DNA from: Verticillium longisporum
Taxonomy: Eukaryota; Ascomycota; Sordariomycetes; Glomerellales; Plectosphaerellaceae
Reading direction: 5' to 3'
NCBI GenBank assembly: GCA_019188255.1
Contig: JAETXT010000002.1
Span: 310,001 to 374,000, forward strand
Length of the DNA stretch: 64,000 bases
A program made the position numbers and the translations under genes. Below, one piece after another: positions 12,960-23,596 of the stretch. Below the pieces are notes generated by a model. The model was not told the DNA's origin, ran no database searches, and saw only the letters and a program-made list of their open reading frames with translations. Every line of letters begins with the position of its first letter. Position 1 is the first letter of the stretch.

Positions 12960-13804
12960 TCACCGCGGTGTGACTGCCACGACGCTTCCCCCAAGAGGGG
13001 CTAAATTCTTCACAACAGCCTGCGTGCCCTTCACTTCTCGGCATTCCGCCTCCGCTGAGCCATGGACGGCGTTCTTCTGGAAGGTGTGGGCGGTTGGTCC
13101 CCATGCTGCGACAACGGTACACCCCCAGAACCGCATCAAGTTTGGTCGGGCAGAGCTTTCTGCGCAAGACACCGCGTGTCCGGGAGCCAATGGCCAGAGG
13201 AACAATATTGGTGGATCTGGCCGGCCACGTTCAACGGGCTGCACGGTGCCCATTCCACGACCCAAGTCGTGTTGGAATGCTGCGGGCCACGATGCAAGGG
13301 GAACGTCGATTGACGACAGCGCCGTGACGCCCCCCGTCTCGGCCCCCATACCAGAAATAGCCGGCATGGCGTGCACTTCCAAGACGTACTTCCGTCTGCC
13401 AAGCCCATGGCAGGGAGATCCGCCGCAAGCGAGTCCTCAATATAGCCCAGAGATGGAGCTAACGCGTCGCTAAAGGTATCCTGAGAATTCAATGCGCCGA
13501 CTATTGCTGTGCATGGCTTCTGATACAGGGCTGGGGCCGTGGCGATCCGCACGTCGAGTGCCTCTGTCGCGACAATGCTGTTGTGGAAGGCCAAGCTCTC
13601 AGCCACCAACGCTTCCAGGTGCATCAGGCGCAGCGAGTGCCAGGCAAAAACCGGAGCGGCCAAGTTGTGTCTTCTCAACATCTTTGTCACTTTCTCATCA
13701 GCACCACATAGGCTGGATGGTACGAAGTTGAGAGCCTCTTCACCACTCTCAGCAGACTCACACTCAGTAGGCACTCTGGTAGGACGCGAAACAGGCTTCA
13801 GCAC
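12960..13804 (-). pseudogene. Possible broken gene of unknown function
   Basis: Two minus-strand frames with coding-like codon use abut. The upstream one runs from 13804 and contains KMLRRHNLAAPVFAWHSLRL and MHLEALVAESLAFHNSIVAT. It leads into SLAADLPAMGLADGSTS near 13390. The downstream frame continues as LEVHAMPAISGMGAETGGV to a stop at 12960. Adding one base near 13390 joins them into one frame of about 280 residues. Neither part begins with a convincing ATG except the internal Met of KMLRRHN, and I recognise no domain. It lies between tRNA-His and the membrane-protein gene. It could be a decayed gene, a real gene with a one-base sequence error, or chance. Confidence 0.3.
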
Positions 13805-13870
13805 CTCCCCAGCACGCCTGACGACACCAAATCACAGGCTCAACCCCAAACGGCCCAAAACAAAAAGGAA

Positions 13871-13957
13871 TGCTCCGAGGCGGATTCGAACTGCCGTCAA
13901 TGCAGTATTGTAGTAAGAACCACAATGCATCATCCTAACCAACTAGACGATCGAAGC
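13871..13957 (-). tRNA. tRNA-His(GTG) with a 14-nt intron
   Basis: Read on the minus strand. Acceptor GCTTCGA pairs with TCGGAGC, discriminator A as in eukaryotic tRNA-His. The D-loop has AGTTGGTT with G18G19. The anticodon stem is ATGCA/TGCAT; loop TTGTGG gives anticodon GTG. Exon 1 is 13957-13920, the intron 13919-13906 (one base after the anticodon) and exon 2 is 13905-13871, leaving 73 nt. The T arm GGCAG-TTCGAAT-CCGCC has one A-C mismatch (about 52:62). TTTTT follows at 13868-13862 as Pol III terminator. The mismatch leaves open a slightly degenerate copy. Confidence 0.85.
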
Positions 13958-14438
13958 TGTTGGTTGTGCAGGGGGGTGGCCGGCAGCATCATGACCGACA
14001 TGGACGGTGGCGTCGTGCGAGACCCGCTGGGCTGCAGGTTCGCCGTCTGTTTTACGTATCGTGATCGCTTCGCGTGGATAGGGCAGATATGGTCACTGGT
14101 TGTGGCGGCCCGATGGGGCTCGAAAGCCGGGTCCTTGGCCGAGCATGCATGGTCCGGCTCGTCTGTGAGCAGCCACCTCGGCGCAAGAGATCTCAACGGC
14201 ATGCATGGAAGTGTGACATCAGCGGTAAGAACACACCGCAAAAGCATACGATATACGGTCAAGTAAGTCATCGATCTATTCGGCGTATGCAAGCCATGGA
14301 TATCATCCATGCCCAGAGCCATGGGGGCATGCTTCTCTCTATCTACAACGGGAATCTCACTCATCACTCATGAGTCATTACAATTTTTGGTTCGCTTTTC
14401 CACCTTGGTTCCTTCCGTTCATCCCAAAACCCAAACAT
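13958..14438. other. Intergenic, no gene seen
   Basis: 481 bp between the tRNA-His 5' end and the KAP123 stop; it contains no recognisable gene. It should include the KAP123 3'UTR. Confidence 0.5.
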
Positions 14439-17400
14439 CTAGGACAGGGCCTGGACGAGCTTCTGCACGAGAGCGCGCGTCTCGGACTCGAGCTGCTCCT
14501 CCGGCGGGCTGAGGACCTGCTGGAGGATGGGCAGGATCTTGGGCGTCAGCTGCTGGACGGCAGGGTTCTGCTGGTCGTAGAGCTTGAAGATGGCCTGGTA
14601 GATGGGCTCGTTCTCCTCGTAGTCCTCCTTCAGGGGAGCACGTCGAGGACGGCGGGCAGGACCTTCTCGACGAGGGCGGGCTGCGGGTTGGCGCTGATCA
14701 TGCGACAGATGCAGCCAGAGACATTGTCGGTGATGCGCGACTCCTGGACCTGCAGAAGGGGCTCAAGCTTGCGCAGAATGTCGGCGTAGCGAGGGAAGGT
14801 CGTGTTGGTGTCGGTCGAGTTGAGGATGAGCTGGCCAATGGCGTAGGCGGCGTTGGACTTGGTGAGCGAGTCCTCGTCGGAAAGGCGGTGGAAGAGCACG
14901 GGGAGCAGCGAGCCGGTGAACTCGGTGACGGCGCCACCCATGAACTTGATGGCCTCGGCAATGACACCGACGGCGGTCGAGCGCTCGAGGGACTCCTGAG
15001 AGCTGGCGAACTTGAGGACGGGCTTCTCAAAGACCTTCCAGAGCTCGCCAAAGTCGGGGCCGAGGGCCGTGGCGAGGCCAAGCACGACGTCGAGCGCCGT
15101 GTCAATGACGAGCCAGTCAAACTCGGACGAGCCGCCCTCGGCGTCCTGCTCCTCCTCCTCGTCACCAAGATCCTGCTGGCAAGGGTGCGAGCGGGTGATG
15201 AGAGTGCTGAGGACAGTGACGGTCTGGGGCAGCATGTCCTCCTGGGTCAGGATGGCGGGGCCGCAGGCTTTGAGGGTGGCACCGACGTTGCGGTTGATCT
15301 CGGTGACGACATCACTAAAAGATTGTCAGTGTCAAGTCGAACAGAGGAGCTTGCGTGACAACGTGTAAAAAGATAGCCAAAGTCAGGAGCAGATCAGACG
15401 TGTTCTCAGCAACCGCGGCATAAATGCCGCGTCTGAGTGAGCCGGGTATAACGCGAGGTATTCATCATTCAGGAGTGGGGATTGTAAAGAGATGCATGGC
15501 ACGTACCGTTCGTTGTCGTCGGCCCAGAGCATGAGAGTGGCCTTGGTGACAAGCTCGCCGAGAGCGGTGAGCGAGGCATCAGGGGTCTGCTTCAGGGGAA
15601 TGCCAGGCTGCCACTTCTGGCCGGACTGGTCCTCGAACAGCTGCCAGACGCGGGCGTACGAGCGCCACAGAGTGGAGAGGGCGGCCTTGCGGCTGCCGTC
15701 GTAAGCGCTCTCCACGAGGGGAAGGATCTTCTCCATGGCGGGCTCGAGGTATTGCCTGACGGCGGCGAGGTCGCAAGAGTGGGTGACGACATCACCGAAC
15801 ACCTCGAGGGCAATCTCCTGCTCCATGTCGATGGCGGTAACACCGGCGAGGTCATCAAGCCAGTCCTCGTCATCCTCACCTTCCTCGGCAATGGCCTGGT
15901 CAATCTCGTCCTCGGTAGGCTTGACCTTGATGCGGCGGCCACCGACGGAAATGACACCATCGGGAGCGTCGTCGGCGTTGAGGCCGGGAATCTCGAGCTC
16001 CTCCTCCTCAGACTCGAGGCACTCAAAGAGGCCCTTGAAGACGCCGGGCAGGAAGTGGGCAAAGTCAGCACCGTAGACCTTGGAGAGCGAGGCCCAAAGA
16101 ATGAAGCTAGTCTCCTTGAGGCGGGCGCTGTCCAGGGACAGTGCCTCCTCGCTGGCCTTCGTGAGGTCGACGACGTAGGGCTGGAAAGCCTCGGGGCCAA
16201 CGGCGCCGGCGATGCGGCCCATGGAGTCACAGACGGAGGAGCGCAGAGCGAGGGTGTCATCATCACCAGTGACGGTGACATACTGGCCGAGAGCGCTCAT
16301 GACATCCTTGAAGTAGGGCTTGAAGGCCTCACCACCCATGGAGAAGGCGATGGCGCCAATGGCACCAGCGGCGGCAGCCTTGACGCCCGAGTCCTCGTGG
16401 TTGAGGAGCTTGCCCATGGGCACGATGAGCTTGGGGCCGTACACCTTCATGAGGTCGGCCTCGAGACCCTCGCCGACGAGCGAGTCGAGGGCGCTGCAGA
16501 CGGAGCGGATGACACCGACGTTCTTCTTGCTCGACTCCTGCGAGGCAGCCTCGAGGTTCTTCAGGAGAGCGGCAATGAGGTCCTCGTGGCCAGAGGCGAG
16601 CTCATCAGCCATCTCGTCGGCGAGGTGGATGAGACCAATGAGGGCAGCGTAGCGCACGTTGTCATCGTGGTCGTTGAGGAGCTTGACAATCATGGGCAGG
16701 AGAGTCTTGAGCTGGGTGGCGATGAAGTCGGGAGCACCCTCGGCGGCCGTGCCGAGAGCGAGAATGGCGGCCTTGCGGTGGCCGGGGTCCTGGTGCTGAG
16801 CGTACTGGGGGAAGGTCTCGAGCAGGGGCACGATGACCTGGCGAGGGGGCAGGTCGCTCGCGAGCTGGTCAATCAGGGAGAGAGCAGTCTTGGCGGGGGA
16901 TGTGCCATCAGGGCCGGCCTCGTCCTCGCCCTCGGTGAGGATCTGCACGCTCTTGATCATCCGCTGGGCACCCACCTCCTTCATGGCCTGGAGCTTCATG
17001 CGGCGGGAGCGCGCGCACTGGCCGAGGAAGGTCAGAGCCTGCGAACGGGCCTCATCCTCAGCGTTGGTGTTGGCGGCAAGGTCAATCATGAACTGGATGA
17101 GATCCTTGAGGTGGGGTGCCAGGAAGGCAGGGTCGTAGGCGAGGAAGTTTTGGAAAATCTCAAAGATGACCTTGTACTGCTCGTCGGCCTCGGCCTGCAC
17201 GGCGTCCTTGAGAATCTGGACAATGGGCTGGACGAAGAAGTGAATGGCAGCGAGGCTCTCGGCATCGTCCTCGGGGTCGACGAGCATCAGCAGCGAGCCG
17301 ATGGCCTTGACCGAGTTGAGGCGGACATCGACACTGGCAGGGTCCTGAATGGTGGACTTGAGAATGTTCAGGAGCTGGGGCACCTGCTCGCTGAAGTTTG

Positions 17401-18134
17401 TGGGGTCCTCGTCGAGAATGGCATAGAGGGTGAAGGAGCCAACCTCGCGGGCGGCTGTGCTCTCCTGGCTGACGAGGGGGAGGAGCTGCTCGACGCAGGC
17501 CTGGCCGGCCGCGCCCTTGTTGTCGAGGACAATGCTGATGGAACGGGCCAGGGGACGGGACTTGGAGTGGCGGCCGTTGGTGGTAGGGTCGTTGACAGCG
17601 CTCTCGATGAGGTGCTTGCGAGCGACGTTCCTCTGGTCGTCGTTGACCTTCAGCCAGTGCTTCGTCGTGATGCGCTGGGCCTGCACAGAGGCCAGCTGAC
17701 GGATGCCGGCGTCATTGTGGGAGACGGCAATCTCGATGAGCAGCAGCAGGGACTGGGGCTGCGAGTAGTAGTTCTTCTGAAGCTCGGCGGTGACGGCCTT
17801 GACCTTTTCCGTGTCGGCTGTTTAGAAACGAAAAAGTCAGCAAGGCCGTTACGATGGAAAAGATGTAAAAAAAAACGTGGTTTTGTAGGAAGAGCGAGGA
17901 GAGGAAGAAGAAGCAAAAAAAAAAAATGCTGGTGGCTGGGGGTACGAGCCAGGGTTTCTTTCTTCTTCCTCACCTCGCTTCGTGCCGGTCAGTGCGGCCA
18001 GCAAGGGGTGCACGATGTCTTGCCTCGCGCGCGCACGCAGGCTTTCATCGCCAAAGAGCGAGGGAGGGGCAACGGGATAGAGACTCACGGATCTGGCTCG
18101 CCTGGAGCAGCTGCGCCAACTTGTCCTTGTCCAT
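14439..18134 (-). CDS. KAP123: Importin beta-4 (karyopherin Kap123), with a one-base frame break
   Basis: Exons complement(14439..15314, 15507..17817, 18089..18134); introns of 192 and 271 nt with donors GTACGT and GTGAGT. About 1077 aa if the frame is repaired, the usual length for fungal Kap123. It is a HEAT-repeat nuclear import receptor for ribosomal proteins and histones H3/H4. The N-terminus is MDKDKLAQLLQASQIPDTEKV, leading to QLASVQAQRITTKHW, typical of importin-beta N-domains. HEAT helices run throughout, for example NVRYAALIGLIHLADEMADE, and an acidic loop (DEEEEQDAEGG) follows. Near the C-terminus the frame reads AVLDVLP then TGA at 14632-14630. The shifted frame continues LKEDYEENEPIYQAIFKLYD to QALS and TAG at 14439. 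One extra G in the four-G run 14633-14636 restores it. Since the gene is conserved to the end, a base-calling error is likely. Confidence 0.93.
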
Positions 18135-18756
18135 GATGGCTGATTTTGGGAGGAAAGGAGGGGGAAGAGAGGTGAGGAGGGGTGGTAGAGGGGAAGGGAA
18201 AAAAGGTGAGGCCAGAGAAAAAGTTGCCCCGCGGCAGAATTTATCAGGCAGTCTGTTGTTTTGGGGCCCCGCTACCCTCTGTTTTTACTACCTCGTCCTT
18301 TGGTCCTTGGGTACGGTACTTCGGCGGTTGCGTGGGACTGGCGCGAACCACGAGGTACCTCTCTCTGTCTCTGGTGTGTTGGGTGTGTGGGCAAGCGCAA
18401 ATTTTGGTGCTGCGCTGGCTGTCGCTCGCTGCTGCCCAACTCAAGTGGCCATCGCTTCCCAGATCAGAAGCACCACAAAAATTTCCATTTCACTGTGCCA
18501 TCGATGACCTGGTCATGGTCCACAGTCTATTTTCCGCCATCCATAGTCCCACCTGAATGAGCAAAGCGCCCTGCTCGAGAGGAAGACCCTGGAGAAAAAT
18601 TCTATTGCCCCGCATCTACAAGATTGGACTTTTCGGATAAGATAAGAAATGCTGTCGTGGCGGGGTAACGCGACGCGTGCCGTGCCTGGGTGCGGACTCA
18701 CACTACTAGCACTGTCCTTACGTCATCCACTTCTATCTGTTGGATGAATCACATCA
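18135..18756. promoter_or_regulatory. KAP123 upstream region
   Basis: On the minus strand the first 80 bases above the ATG are rich in CT (GGGAAGGGAAAAAAGG on the plus strand), a common fungal leader/promoter feature. No TATA box recognised. The fold-back element begins about 620 bp upstream of the KAP123 start. Confidence 0.5.
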
Positions 18757-18767
18757 CGGCGAAGCCC

Positions 18768-19660
18768 GAGGTTACAGCTGACAGGGGTGAGTCTCAAGTT
18801 CATACCCCCCAATCCGGAGAAAGCTCGGGGGTAGTTAGCATAATTTTAGGGAGATTACATAACTCCACAGTATAAATACAGTATATACTGTACCCGAGTT
18901 TTAGAATTAATAGATATATATTAAAGAAATAAATATATACTAGGCATATGCCTAGTATATGCCCTAGAGAGCTAGATTCCTAAGGTAAGTAAGGTATATA
19001 CCTAGTATATGCCTAGTATATGCCCTAGAGAGCTGGATTCCTAAGGTAAGTAAGGTATATGCCTAGTATATACTTAGTATATACCTTTAGAACTAGGTCA
19101 CTAAGGAAGGAAGGTGGGTTAGGTATATACCCAAATTGCCTTAGGAATCTAGCTCTTTAGGGCATATACTAAGTATATTCTAGGTATATACCTAACTTAC
19201 CTTAGGAATCCAGCTCTCCAGGGCATATGCTAGGTATATACTAGGCATATACTAGGTATATACTAGGTATATACTAGGTATATACCTTACTTACCTTAGG
19301 AATCTAGCTCTCTAGGGCATATGCTAGGCATATGCTAGGCATATACCTTACTTACCTTAGGAATCTAGCTCTATAGGGTATATGCTAGGCATATACTAGG
19401 CATATACCTTACTTACCTTAGGAATCCAGCTCTCTAGGGCATATACTAGGCATATACCAGGCATATACTAGGCATATGCCTAGTATATATTTATATATAT
19501 ATCTTAAACACCCTTAATTCTTAATATATTAATATTTTAAATTATACTATATATATTGCATAGGGCCCGTGCACCTTGAGTTGTGCATGCCATTACCCCC
19601 CCCGACGTTTCTCCGGATTGGGGGGTGTGAACTTGAGACTCACCCCTGTGAGCTGCAACC
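18768..19660. mobile_element. 0.9-kb AT-rich fold-back (TIR, MITE-like) element
   Basis: The ends are inverted repeats of about 60 bp. The left arm is 18770-18830 and contains CAGGGGTGAGTCTCAAGTTC and CCAATCCGGAGAAA. The right arm, 19600-19660, is its reverse complement with few differences. The 11-bp direct repeat CGGCGAAGCCC lies immediately outside both ends (18757-18767 and 19661-19671), as a target-site duplication would. The inside is very AT-rich and has no coding frame. Its sub-repeats point inward from both sides, so almost the whole unit could fold into one long hairpin. With no transposase it would be non-autonomous. The element type cannot be named from this copy alone. Heavy TA content could also reflect repeat-induced point mutation. 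Confidence 0.75.
18940..19490. repeat. Inverted array of about 60-bp CTAGG/ATATGC-rich units
   Basis: Forward units with GCCCTAGAGAGCTAGATTCC followed by TAAGGTAAGTAAGG start near 18960 and 19021. At least five reverse-complement units (CCTTAGGAATCTAGCTCTCT followed by AGGGCATATG) start near 19138, 19199, 19296, 19355 and 19417. Units are separated by runs of ACTAGGTATAT or CTAGGCATAT. The switch of orientation lies near 19085-19130. Confidence 0.85.
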
Positions 19661-19671
19661 CGGCGAAGCCC

Positions 19672-20353
19672 AATGGCACCTCGAGACGACCTGATCACAT
19701 ACCTGCCTACGTACTTGTCTTTGTGACCAAATCGCGTTCTTGTATCTATCTGACCTGCTTCTTCAAAACCACTTTCATCCAATTCCGACTTTCCACTTCA
19801 TCCATCAAGTGCTCTCCGATGTTTCAAAATCGAACAAAAGAGGACTCTCAGCGTCCTCAACCTCACGATGCCCTTACGTGCCTCCTCGACTGAGCGAGTT
19901 CAGTCTGCTGCGGCCCATATCCTCCCAACGAACTCGTCTCTAGCTCTCTTGTCAGACGCGTGCGAGGAGGCGGCCTACTTCACCCCCTGAGATGTCCAGG
20001 AAATTGCCAAAGCGATGCACATGAGCGGCGTCGAGCTGAGAGATGGTCTTCCCAACCACTCCCCGGCTGACTCAATGGCTGCCGCAGGTCGATTCGGCAC
20101 TTGATCAACCAACATGGGCCGGTGCGCTGCCAATGCAAGCCTTTGACCCCTACGACCTTCCCAAAACATGCCACAATGCCGCCAACCACGTCCGTCACTG
20201 CCATGCCGGTGACTCAACGTGAGGCCAATCCACCTCGTCTATCCAACATGGCAAGCGGCTGAGATGGTGTATATAGAGGCGCATCATTCCGGTTCTCAGC
20301 CAGCTTTCCGACTGCCTTCAGGAAGCACCGCCACCACCATCACCACCGCTACC
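19672..20353. promoter_or_regulatory. Upstream region of the VWA-RBR gene
   Basis: No gene recognised. A TATA-like GTATATAG lies at about 20269-20276, some 80 bp before the ATG at 20354. That suggests transcription starts near 20300 and supports this ATG over the open frame that extends further upstream without an ATG of its own at 20219. Confidence 0.55.
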
Positions 20354-23300
20354 ATGACAACAGACGCGGCCCCCCAGGTCAACGACCTACTCATCGTGAC
20401 GGATGCTACGTCGTCTATGAACAGCTACCTACAGGCTCTCCGCGATGTCCTTCCCGACATCATCCGGGTTTCCTCCCTCACACGCTGCTTTTCGCGCGTC
20501 GGCATCATTGCCTACCGTGACTATGGCGGCGGTGCCGGCGCGGCTCCTGTGACTGAATGGTCAGGCTGGAACTACATGGACGAAAATGACGATGATGCCG
20601 AAAGCATAACCCAAACCGGGCTCATCCACTTCGCCAACACTCTGTATGGCAGCGGAGGCTACGACTGGCCCGAGGCCGCCAAGAGTGGCCTTGCACTCGC
20701 ACACAGCGTCATGCGCCAGGACGCGACAACGATCATGCTGCTCTTCACTGATGCCCCTCCCCACCTCCTAGCTGTGGGAGGCGTACCATGTCAGGCTGAG
20801 ATCGTCAAGCTGTCTGACCAGGAGAGTTTTGGCGGCAGCGGTCCCGATTTTATCGATTGGATCTCTGGTGCCACACTCTTGTCGGACGGCGACCGCAAGG
20901 CCCAAGTCTTTGCCCTCGTCTACGCCACGGATGTCCAGGCGTCACTCCTGTACCTGACCACCATGACAAACGGCAACTATTACCACCTCAAATCAGCCAC
21001 GTCAGATGTCATTTCCGACTTGACCATGCATGTGCTACTAACCTGGATGGGATTTGCGAACGACCAAGACGAACACTTCAACGATATCGTAACGACTGCC
21101 ACCTACCGCAACACGGATGGGCTGAGAGATGCTCTGAAGGAAGGTGACTCGAGTCTGCGAAGCTTTATGGATTCGCAAGCTTGGCGGCATCAGTCCAGCC
21201 ACGTCAACTTCAACATAACGTTGAGCGAAAAGGCTCAAGGCCATGGGACGACTGTGGGTGTCACGAACCCACGCGCGTCGCCCATGCAAGCGCTCGAGGC
21301 GAGATACGCCAATGATGCCGAGTACCGCGTCTTTGCGTCACAGCAGCTTGCCGCCATCATCGAGAGGAACGCATCCGCCGTAGCGACACATCCCGTCTAC
21401 GGTTCGCTCTGGCGTGCCGTCTGTGCTGACAGGGCGAACGATGCCCGAGCTGGTCTGGTTATGGCCTTTGGACAGGCCGTCGACCGTATCACTAGTGAAA
21501 CAAGACGTCAGAAAATGAAGGACTGGCTCGCGCAGTCATACGATTTCACCGCAGTCATCAAAGACGCCATCAGCGACATGGCCGAGGACGAACGCTATCC
21601 CTGCGTGCTTTTCGACCCAACAGAGAATTTCACGGCCGCCGCTACCGGAGGCACGGACAATCGACCAGTCACAGACTTTACTCGCGAAGAACTCCTCGAG
21701 ATTGGACGATCGTGTGACCCTAGTATTCTTCGCCGCCTCGGCAAGGTGCTCACGCAGATGAAATATGTCGCTACCGAGGCCGATCTCCCAGCCCACCTCA
21801 GAGACGGGCCTGGCGTCGATGTTCCTCGTATCCCTCTGGCGCTCGCGAAGCCTGAGCACAAGCGCGGCTTTTGGAAGCTCCTGCTTCATACCATTGTTCC
21901 AGGCACGCAGCTTTCCACGCGTCCTGCCGCGCTGCTTGCCGCCCTTGCCCTTCGCATGGGAATCCTGCCGCTGAGAGCGGTCGCTGACCAAGAACTGATT
22001 GCGTTCAGTGACAAGTGGAACAACTTGACGACAACGGAAAACTGGAACCTCGGCTGCCTGTTCCTGCTCCTTGACGCAGACAGGGATTTCGAGGTGCGTG
22101 TCTCGCAAGGGACGACCAAACGCCCCAGTCCTGATGCCCACGTTCTTTGCGAGGAAGACCGCCGTCTGTTCCGCACTCTAGTCGACTACAAGATGCTGGA
22201 GCAGAATCTGCAAACAACCCTTCAGGCGCGGATCGGTTGGCAGCCCTCCAAGTCCAAGGTGGCTCTCGGCCCTGTCGCTCAGTGCAAACGTTGCAACATG
22301 CCACGCTCAGTGACCATCATGGGCAGGGGTGGCATTTGTGGCGTATGTGAGTCCAACTACGACTGCCGTTGTCAGCGTTGCGTGAAGCCGGACAACCACG
22401 AGGAATGCGTGTGGACCAACGTCACGGCGCACGACAACGAGAAGACGTCCGCAACGTGGGTCGAATGCTCCGTCACGACCTGCCGTGCTCAGTACGTCGT
22501 GTACACCCCGGACAGGCTGCGGGTGCGGCCCAAGTGCTACTATTGCCTCCATGCCAGTCAGCCTGACCTTGGCATTGGAGCTTCGCCGACCGTGGAGTGC
22601 ACAACTTGCCTTAACCGAATGATTTGGCCCAATCAACACCGTCCCCACGACTTTGATGAAGGCTCTTTCAAGTGTCCGGCATGTGTCACCGACCTCATCA
22701 CAGTGATTGATTACGAGACCAATGTCACGAGAATGAAGGATGAGAACGGGTCGCAGTGGCTGCTCCGCAACGACAGCAATGCCCTCAAGGAGCCTTTCAA
22801 CGGTCGTTCTCTGTTCCACACCATTTCCAGTGTCAAGGATATCGAGTCGCTGGCTTCCAACGTCGAGATTCTACCAGCTTTCCCAACGAGCCTGACGATC
22901 CGGGGCAAGACTGTGCAGAATCAGGAAGCTCTGCTTTCGTGTCTGCAGGGCTGGGTAGACCAACGCCAGTCCGAGTCTGGCACATGCACGCTCTGCTTCT
23001 CTGACCTGCGCAAGACCGACCTCCGGGCTGCCTGCGGCAGGAGAGGGTGCGGTTCTCAGATCTGCACGTCTTGCATGGACGGCTGGTACGGACTGAACAC
23101 GCGGGGCAGGTTTCTCAACATGGCAGCGCTTTCGTGCCCTTTCTGTCGACGACAGCCTACAGCACAAGTGGCCAACAGATATGGGCTCGTCCACCTTGGC
23201 GGGCTTCGCGAGGCCGTCGCAAACCCTGCATGGATTTACGCCTGGTGCGCCGGGTGCGGGTTTGCGAAGGAGTTTGCCGAAAGAGTGTGCGCCCAGGGCG

Positions 23301-23596
23301 CGCCTGCCGACGTGCAAGACTGGCGATGCGGGGAGTGTGAGATGCCGCATGCCGAAACCATGGGGAGAAATGTGGCCATGGTGATGCGTGAATGCCCCGG
23401 ATGCAGCACGATGACGGAGAAGATCAGTGGCTGCGATCACATCACCTGCCCGAACTGTGATGCGCACTGGTGCTTCCAGTGTGGTCAAGACGTCGGGTAT
23501 GACCGGATCTACCAGCACATGAGCCAGGAGCACGGTGGCTGGTGGGATAACCGAGGCGATGGTGATGTTGAGGATGAGTGGGAGTACCAGTATTGA
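20354..23596 (+). CDS. VWA domain fused to a RING-between-RING E3 ubiquitin ligase
   Basis: A 1080-aa single-exon protein. Residues about 8-200 form a von Willebrand A domain with a MIDAS-like LLIVTDATSSM motif (DxTxS rather than DxSxS) and a second acidic stretch, LLFTDAPPH. A central Cys-rich region (about 640-790) has CxxC pairs (CKRC, CGVC, CRCQRC, CYYC, CTTC, CPAC) and looks zinc-binding. RING1 starts at about 877 (CTLC...CGSQICTSC...CPFC) and an IBR-like segment follows (CAGC...CGEC). RING2 starts at about 1013, CPGCSTMTEKISGCDHITC, where the Cys of GCDH matches the catalytic Cys of HHARI/parkin that takes ubiquitin from E2. The tail is His/Trp-rich (HMSQEHGGWWD). Substrate unknown; the VWA part likely binds it or regulates the ligase. 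Confidence 0.9.
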   Translation: MTTDAAPQVNDLLIVTDATSSMNSYLQALRDVLPDIIRVSSLTRCFSRVGIIAYRDYGGGAGAAPVTEWSGWNYMDENDDDAESITQTGLIHFANTLYGSGGYDWPEAAKSGLALAHSVMRQDATTIMLLFTDAPPHLLAVGGVPCQAEIVKLSDQESFGGSGPDFIDWISGATLLSDGDRKAQVFALVYATDVQASLLYLTTMTNGNYYHLKSATSDVISDLTMHVLLTWMGFANDQDEHFNDIVTTATYRNTDGLRDALKEGDSSLRSFMDSQAWRHQSSHVNFNITLSEKAQGHGTTVGVTNPRASPMQALEARYANDAEYRVFASQQLAAIIERNASAVATHPVYGSLWRAVCADRANDARAGLVMAFGQAVDRITSETRRQKMKDWLAQSYDFTAVIKDAISDMAEDERYPCVLFDPTENFTAAATGGTDNRPVTDFTREELLEIGRSCDPSILRRLGKVLTQMKYVATEADLPAHLRDGPGVDVPRIPLALAKPEHKRGFWKLLLHTIVPGTQLSTRPAALLAALALRMGILPLRAVADQELIAFSDKWNNLTTTENWNLGCLFLLLDADRDFEVRVSQGTTKRPSPDAHVLCEEDRRLFRTLVDYKMLEQNLQTTLQARIGWQPSKSKVALGPVAQCKRCNMPRSVTIMGRGGICGVCESNYDCRCQRCVKPDNHEECVWTNVTAHDNEKTSATWVECSVTTCRAQYVVYTPDRLRVRPKCYYCLHASQPDLGIGASPTVECTTCLNRMIWPNQHRPHDFDEGSFKCPACVTDLITVIDYETNVTRMKDENGSQWLLRNDSNALKEPFNGRSLFHTISSVKDIESLASNVEILPAFPTSLTIRGKTVQNQEALLSCLQGWVDQRQSESGTCTLCFSDLRKTDLRAACGRRGCGSQICTSCMDGWYGLNTRGRFLNMAALSCPFCRRQPTAQVANRYGLVHLGGLREAVANPAWIYAWCAGCGFAKEFAERVCAQGAPADVQDWRCGECEMPHAETMGRNVAMVMRECPGCSTMTEKISGCDHITCPNCDAHWCFQCGQDVGYDRIYQHMSQEHGGWWDNRGDGDVEDEWEYQY

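Noticed and set aside
15752..18136. 794-residue plus-strand frame opposite KAP123
   Set aside because: Mirror frame of a GC-rich HEAT-repeat gene, no domain.
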